Assembly: GCA_018894105.1 (NCBI GenBank)
Contig: CM032133.1
Coordinates: forward strand, 11,608,501 to 11,672,500
Length of the DNA stretch: 64,000 nucleotides
From: Jacaranda mimosifolia
Taxonomy: Eukaryota; Streptophyta; Magnoliopsida; Lamiales; Bignoniaceae
Direction: 5' to 3'
Of this stretch, positions 58,220 to 64,000 are shown in pieces (positions within the stretch are counted from its first letter, which is position 1; the number at the start of each line of letters is the position of its first letter). The notes beneath the pieces are model-generated. The model saw only the letters and a program-made list of their open reading frames with translations. It did no database searches and was not told where the DNA came from. Both the position numbers and the translations under genes were made by a program.

Positions 58220-60485
58220 GGCTATTCTTGATGCATCTCTTCAACAATTGACTTAGCTAAATTTGCAAAGTCATGTTTCAACCTCTTTGCATTTGCCCTC
58301 TTGATCGGTCCTATTAGCATGTTGCAATCTCCATTTTGCCCTCCAATGCCGAAATAACCATCTTACCCTATAGTCCTCATATCAGTCATTCCTTATTCAG
58401 AAAGATTTGTCCTAGAATCTGAATCTATATCGAAAAGAGAAAGATTAGAAAGATTAAAAGTAGCAGAAAGTTTATACTCACATGGAATGTCAATCTTGTA
58501 AGCATTGTCATTAATCTTTTCAAGCACTTGGAATGGCCCCTCTCCTATAGCATCGAGTTTGGATTTTCTTTAATTTGGAGACCTTTCCTTTCTCAAATTA
58601 ACCCAAACCTAGTCACCAGGTTCAAATATCACCTACTTCTGACCCTTATTAACTCTTTGGACAATCAATCTATTTCTCCTTTTAATCATCTCACATGCCT
58701 TCATATGTATAGTTTAAACCTTTTTGGCCATGCTTTCACCATCTAAGTTAGCAGTATCACTCAAAGGCAAAGGAGCCAAATCCAAAATAGTCAAAGGATT
58801 AAAACCGTATATAATTTCAAAAGGTTAAAAACCTGTAGAAAAATATATTGGCTATCAGAAGCAAAGTCAATAAAAGGCAAACAATCATCCCAAGTTTTCA
58901 AATTCATTCCTACAACAGCACGCAACAATGTACCCAAAGTTCTATTTACCACTTCAGTCTGTCCATCAGTTTATGTATGACAAGTAGTAGAATACAAAAG
59001 TTTAGTACCTAACTTACCCCACAAAACCTTCCAAAAACAACTCAAGAACGTAACATCCGTATCATAAACAATAGATATAGGGGCACCATGTAATCTCACA
59101 ATTTCTCTATACAACAAATCAGCAAAGTCAGTGGCATCATCAGCTTTATGACAAGCAATAAAGTGCGCAATCTTGCCGAATCTATCAACTACAACAAATA
59201 TACTATCTCTATCCTTCCTGGTTCTAGGAATATCGAGCACAATATCTATAGATATGTCAACCCAAGCTGTAGTAGGAATAGGTAAGGGTGTATACAACCA
59301 TGAGGCATAGACTTAGATTTAACCTGTCTACCTACAACACATTTAGAACACACTTTCCGAACATCTTTTCTCATACCAGGCCGGTAGAAATGCTCACTCA
59401 AAACATCTAAAGCCTTATGCATAGCAAAATAACCCACTAATCGAGCACCATGTGATTCCTTAACCAACAACTCACCCGCAGAATAAGCAGGCGCACAAAT
59501 TCTGTTACCACGAAACAGAAAACCTTCACGTCTATAGAATTTATTAGATACACTATGTAATTCTTCAAGCATATCATCTAACGTAGGGAAAGGATAGCGA
59601 TAATTAACTGTAATTTTCTTGACTGCTCTACTACCCATGTACATCCGCCAAGTTTCATGCTTCTTTGGAAACAACAGCACAGGTAGAGTAAACAGACTCA
59701 TGCTCTCTCTTACATGTCCTTTTTCTAGCTACTCCTCCACTTGCCTCTGAAGCTCCTTTGTATCCTCAGGATTACATCTGTACGCTGGTCGGTTAGGAAT
59801 TTGAGATGCATTACTTTGATTTGATGCTCAATTCCTCTCAATGATGGTAAATTCATGGGCATCTCATTAAGGAATACATCATCAAACTCCTCCAATAAAG
59901 AGTTAAAAACACTCGGCAAATTGGGGTTAATGTCTATTTTAGATAATAAAACCTCTGTATATGTAATCTCTATCAAAGCTCTCTTGCCTAGGAAAGCATT
60001 CTTTTAAATCTCTCTCTTTTGTATGGAAACATTACTTTTTCTCAACTTTTTCACTCTTCACTAACACTTTTTTTTCACTCTGTTCACATTTCTCATTCTT
60101 TTCTCACTTTTCACTCACAAACTTTTTCTCTCATGCACTTTCCTCTTTCTTGTTTGCACTTATGTAGTCATTCACTATTAGGCCTTTACCATTATTCTTT
60201 TCTCACATGGCCTCTTTCCTCACATTATTTTTTTAAAATCACTACCCGAACTGCCACATGAAGATTGCTGAAGTATAATCCAGTCAAAGTAAACTTCCTT
60301 GGGTGATAGATTTGCTAGAGTGACTTTCTGTCCATTATGCTCAAAGGAATACCTATTGTTGTACCCATTATTAATTACACGCATGTCAAATTGCCATGGC
60401 CTACCCAACAACATATGGCTAGCCTACATGGGTACTGCATCACAAACCATATCATCACTATGTTTCCCAACATTAAAAGCTACTT
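58220..60485 (-). pseudogene. Gypsy unit U9 relic (mosaic)
   Basis: It has the protease C-half (60414-60220), the RT N-terminus (59976-59725), a 152-codon RT-integrase fusion frame (59701-59246, junction near 59548, altered to LHSVSNKFY) and an integrase core (59297-58971; [15 protein letters not shown]). The HHCC domain is kept (HFAMHK-like, with YFAMHK here; CSKCVVG). Its protease and LTR side resembles U7, while its RT N-terminus resembles U8, which suggests exchange between units. Confidence 0.87.
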
Positions 60486-60550
60486 GATGCAGAACCCAAA
60501 GGATATAATGATCCCAAAACTCGAAACACACAATTTTATATTGAGCAAAC

Positions 60551-60891
60551 CCTAGAATAAAAACCCTCGCTATTGAACCCCGATGATACTTGATCTTTGA
60601 AAGACAAATAATTGCGAATAAGAATCCAAAATTGAATAAACACCAGAAGCAATTAGTACCTTGAAAGAACCTATTCAATTTATTAATGCAACAAGCATCG
60701 TCGTGTTTTTGCTTGAGAGAAAAATGCAGAAAATAAATATAAATTTAACAAAAATCTGCCATATATGTTTTTTGAGAGAATATTTATACTCTGCTTGCAA
60801 ATTTTAATTAAAATAAGATATAAACTAAGCCTTCGGATAATAATTAAAGCCCAAATCTAATTAGGAATAAGAGTTTGACTTTGTAAGAGCT
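60551..60891 (-). repeat. Gypsy LTR-like promoter segment L9
   Basis: The eastern subtype edge (AGCTCTTACAAAG) is at about 60891. The TATA-like core is near 60778, with one change (gagaatatttatact on the plus strand). It is very close to L7. No PBS is seen. Confidence 0.62.
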
Positions 60892-61039
60892 TCTTATTTT
60901 CTCCATGAGTCCCACAGGTTTTGGACTTCTTTTGGCCTTCTTGGGCCTTTTCAAGTCTTATACACCAAGCACAAGGTGATGGGCTGCCCAACTTCATTCT
61001 CTCGGTTTCCTTACATGCTCTTATTTTCCCTAGGTTATT

Positions 61040-63300
61040 CTTGATGCATCTCTTTAACAATTGACTTATCCAAATTTGCAAAGTCGTGTTTCAATCTCTT
61101 TGCTTTTGCTCTTATGGTCGGTCCTATTGGCATGTTGCAATCTCCATTTTGCCCTCCAATGCCAAAATAACCATCTTACCCTATAGTTCTCATATCAATC
61201 ATTCCTTATTCAGAAAGATTTGTCCTAGAATCTGAATCCATATCGAAAAGAGAAAGATTAGAAAGATTAAAAGTTGTAGAAAGTTTATACTCACATAGAA
61301 TGTCAATCTTGTAAGCATTATCATTAATCTTTTCAAGCACTTGGAGTGGACCATCTCCTTTAGCATCAAGCTTGGATTTTCTTTAATTATGAGACTTTTC
61401 CTTTCTCAGATGAACCTAAACCTAGTCACTAGATTCAAATATTACCTATTTTCGCCCATTATTCATTCTTTAGGCAATCAATATACTTCTTTTTTTAATC
61501 ATCTCATGTGCCTTTATATGTATAGTTTAAACCTTTTCATCCATGCTTTCACCATCTAAGTTTGCAATATCACTCAAAGGCAAAGGAGTCAAACCTAAAA
61601 CAGACAAAAGATTAAAACTATATACAATTTCAAAAGGTGAAAAACCTATAGAAGAATGTGTTGGCCTATTAGAAGCAAAGAATAAAAGGCAAAAAATCCT
61701 CCAAAGTTTTCAAATTCATTCCTACAACAGCATGCAACAATGTACCCAAAGTTCTATTTACCACTTTAGCATGCCCATCAGTTTGTTGATGACAAGTAGT
61801 TTGAATACAAAAGTTTAGTACCTAACTTACCTCACAAAACCTTCCAAAAGTAGCTCAAAAACGTAACATCTGTATCATAAACAATAGCTATAGGGACACC
61901 ATGCAATCTCACAATTTCTCTATAGAACAAACAAGCAATGTTAGTGGCATCATCAGCTTTATGACAAGCAATAAAGTGTGTCATCTTGCGGAATCTATCA
62001 ACCACAACAAATATACTATCTCTATCTTTCCTGATTCTAGGAATATCGAGCACAATATCCATAGAAATGTCAACCCAAGGTGTAGTAGGAATAGGTAAGG
62101 GTGTATACAATCCATGAGGCACAGACTTAGATTTAACCTGTCTACCTGCAAAACATTTAGAACACACTTTCCCAACATATTTTCACATACCAAGGTAATC
62201 GAATTTCTCACTCAAAATATCTAGAGTCTTATGCATAGCAAAATGACCCACCAATCGAGCACTATGTGATTCCCTAACCAACAACTCATGCACAGAACAA
62301 ACAGGCACACAAATTCTATTACACGAAACAGAAAACCTTCATGTCTATAGAATTTACTAAATGCACTATGTAATTCTTCAAGCATGTCATCTAACCTAGG
62401 GATAGGATAGCGATAATTAACTGTAATTTTCTTGACTACTCTACTACCCATGTACATTCGCCAAGTTCATCCTTTTTTGAAACCAACAACATAGGTAAAG
62501 TACACGGACTTATGCTCTCCCTTACATGTCCTTTTGGTAGCAACTCCTCCACTTACCTTTGAAGCTCATTTGTATCCTCGGGATTACCTCTGTAGGCTGG
62601 TTGGTTAGGAATTTTAGATCCATTACTTTGATTTGATGCTTAATTCCTCAAAATAGTGGTAAATTCATAGGCATCTCATTAAGGAATACATCATCAAACT
62701 CATCCAATAAAGAGTCAAAAACACTCGACAAATCGGGGTTAAGGTTTGTTTCAGATAATAAAACCTTTCTATAGCTAATCGCTATCAAAGCTCTCCTACC
62801 TAGGAAAGTATTCTTTTAAATCTCTCTCTTTTGTATGGAAACATTACTTTTTTCTCAACTTTTTCACTCTTCACTAACTTTTTCTTTTCACTCCCTTCAC
62901 TTTTCTTATTCTTTTCTCTTTTTTTACTCACTAGCGTTTTCTCTCCTACACATTCCTCCTTGTTTGCACTTGTGTAGTCACTCAACATTAGTCCTTTATC
63001 TTTATTCTTTTCTCTAATGTCCTCTTTGCTCGCATTATTTTTTTAAAATCACTACCCAAACTCCCGCAAGAAGATTGTTGAAGTTTAGTCTAGTCACGGT
63101 AAATGTCCTTGGGTGGTAGATGTGCTAGAGTGACTTTATGTCCATTATGCTCAAAGGAATACATATTTTTGTATCCAACATACATTACACAAATATCAAA
63201 TTGCCATGGCCTACCCAACAACATATGTCCAGCCTGCATGGGCACTACATCACAAGCCATCTCATCACTATATCTCCCAATAGTAAAAGCTTCCATGATG
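61040..63300 (-). pseudogene. Gypsy unit U10 relic
   Basis: It has the protease C-half (63359-63090, QAGHMLLGRPWQFD), the linker (62988-62800), RT fingers (62457-62221) with the junction near 62361/62362 and a frameshift soon after it. The integrase core is open for 112 codons (62167-61832; [15 protein letters not shown]) and closely resembles U8. The HHCC domain is damaged (CSKCFAG is kept, but the His side is frameshifted). The C-terminal tail lies at about 61550-61040. Confidence 0.87.
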
Positions 63301-63359
63301 CAAAACTTAAAGGATATAATGATCCTGAAACCCGAAACACACAATTTGATATTGAACAA

Positions 63360-63410
63360 ACCCTAGAATAAAAGCCTTCTCTATTGAACCCCTAAGATCC
63401 TTGATCTTAG
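63360..63410 (-). repeat. Gypsy LTR-like segment L10, cut by a copia LTR
   Basis: Only the first about 50 bp next to the protease (ccctagaataaaa to gatcttag) are present. LTR I starts at 63411. The promoter part is expected beyond the inserted element, outside the window. Confidence 0.65.
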
Positions 63411-63764
63411 TGTTGGAATAGTTCTCCGCAAACCAATTAGATTGGCCTTGTAAACTATTTCCTTTTAGGATAATCTTGATTGAATGATATTCATATATGG
63501 CTACCTTCATCTTATTCTCATTATTTACTTCACTCACTTTTGGATGAAGCCCTTAGATCACACAAGACTACGGGACTTGATCGCGCATTGGATGGTGATC
63601 ATGGAATAAGTTTTACACAATCGTGATCTTAAATCTTCTAAGTCATAAGATCTTACGAGATAAGGCATCTAAGATCCGGATATACTTGCACTAACGATAC
63701 ATAAATCCAAAATTTAGATGTTGCTCAATTCCATGAGCAATCCCATATGAAATATGGATGCAAG
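63411..63764 (+). repeat. Copia LTR I (start of another copia LTR)
   Basis: TGTTGGAATAG begins a plus-oriented LTR that matches LTRs C and E for about 350 bp, including the GATGAAGCCCTTAGATCAC and CGTGATCTTAAATCTTC-type stretches. It is interrupted at 63765 by another element. The possible left target duplication is cttag (63406-63410); the right side is not in the window. Confidence 0.83.
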
Positions 63765-64000
63765 TAGAGGTATCAAAATGGGCTGGGCTAATCCGCTAGA
63801 CCTGGCCCAGCCCGCAAAAAGCTAGCCCAGCTCGACTTGTTTCATTTTTTAATATGGGCTGGGCAGGACCGGCTCGCTTGGAAACCCATCCTAAGCTAAA
63901 ATTTACAGCTCGTGGACCGTGAAGGACCGCAGGCTAGCCCAACTTGCAGGCTAAATAGGCCGGCTCGGGCTAAGCAGGCTTGCTCGTGAGCTAGCCCACT
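63765..64000. mobile_element. Probable hAT-type DNA transposon end
   Basis: It starts TAGAGGTATCAAAATGGG, close to the TAGGGGTGTCAAAA-type ends common in plant hAT elements. A region dense in GGCTGGGC, GGCCCAGCCC and AGCCCA repeats on both strands follows, typical of hAT subterminal motifs. LTR sequence runs up to 63764, and a possible 8-bp target duplication is gatgcaag (63757-63764). The other end is outside the window and no transposase is visible. Confidence 0.65.

Larger units (their letters stand above)
42110..63410 (-). repeat. Tandem array of truncated Ty3/gypsy units, eastern block
   Basis: It contains the rest of U3 and units U4 to U10. TATA-like sites fall near 43868, 46642, 49419, 52224, 55018, 57963 and 60778. 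The steps are 2774, 2777, 2805, 2794, 2945 and 2815 bp; the long step is explained by a 143-bp insertion in U8. The array is interrupted again at 63411 by a copia LTR before the next promoter segment is complete. Confidence 0.93.

Noticed and set aside
42110..63410. CRISPR or simple minisatellite array
   Set aside because: The repeat unit is 2.8 kb, made of gypsy modules, with no short repeat-spacer pattern. It is a plant nuclear locus.
63406..63410. cttag as the target duplication of LTR I
   Set aside because: The right flank is outside the window, so it cannot be tested. It is kept only as a remark.

Overview
This window is plant nuclear DNA made almost entirely of LTR retrotransposons, as in the repeat-rich heterochromatin of a flowering plant, probably a eudicot. 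The Ty3/gypsy and Ty1/copia families are of plant type, and a short insertion is plastid-like 16S rDNA. I see no host protein gene, tRNA gene, complete rRNA gene or CRISPR array. All coding sequence is element-derived and broken by stops, frameshifts or deletions. The species cannot be named from the sequence.

Layout. (1) Positions 1-5879 and 42110-63410 are two halves of one tandem array of a truncated Ty3/gypsy element on the minus strand. The period is about 2.8 kb, and ten units are wholly or partly visible (called U1-U10 here). Each unit has an LTR-like promoter segment, the C-terminal half of the protease, a Lys/Glu/Ser-rich linker, the N-terminal end of reverse transcriptase (RT) and then integrase. 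PBS, gag, the RT core and RNase H are missing from every unit, and the RT-to-integrase junction is at the same codon everywhere. (2) Positions 5880-42109 are a 36.2-kb nest of Ty1/copia elements with LTRs of about 2.2 kb. It split unit U3 and left a 5-bp target duplication. Element 1 (minus) is the outer element: LTR A 5880-8074, body 8075-13609, LTR H 40523-42109. Inside it lie element 2 (plus, 13611-22443), element 3 (plus, 22444-30640) and element 4 (minus, 30641-40522). (3) From 63411 another copia LTR (plus) interrupts the array, and it is itself interrupted from 63765 by the end of a probable hAT DNA transposon that leaves the window.

How the parts relate. The copia elements keep the usual order: LTR, initiator-tRNA(Met) PBS, long leader, gag, protease, integrase, RT, RNase H, polypurine tract, LTR. 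Element 4 is the best preserved, with a 332-codon RT frame. Element 2 has lost RT and RNase H and carries a MITE. Element 3 has a 144-bp inverted duplication in RNase H, and its two LTR fragments are complementary pieces of one LTR.

Signals that ordinary annotation would miss: the fixed RT deletion in the gypsy array; a run of seven small hairpins with compensatory stem changes in the copia LTRs; a 34-bp palindrome beside the copia TATA box, with one nested breakpoint at its centre; a fourfold degenerate repeat and a hypervariable GC-rich patch in the copia leaders; and the plastid-like insertion in unit U8.
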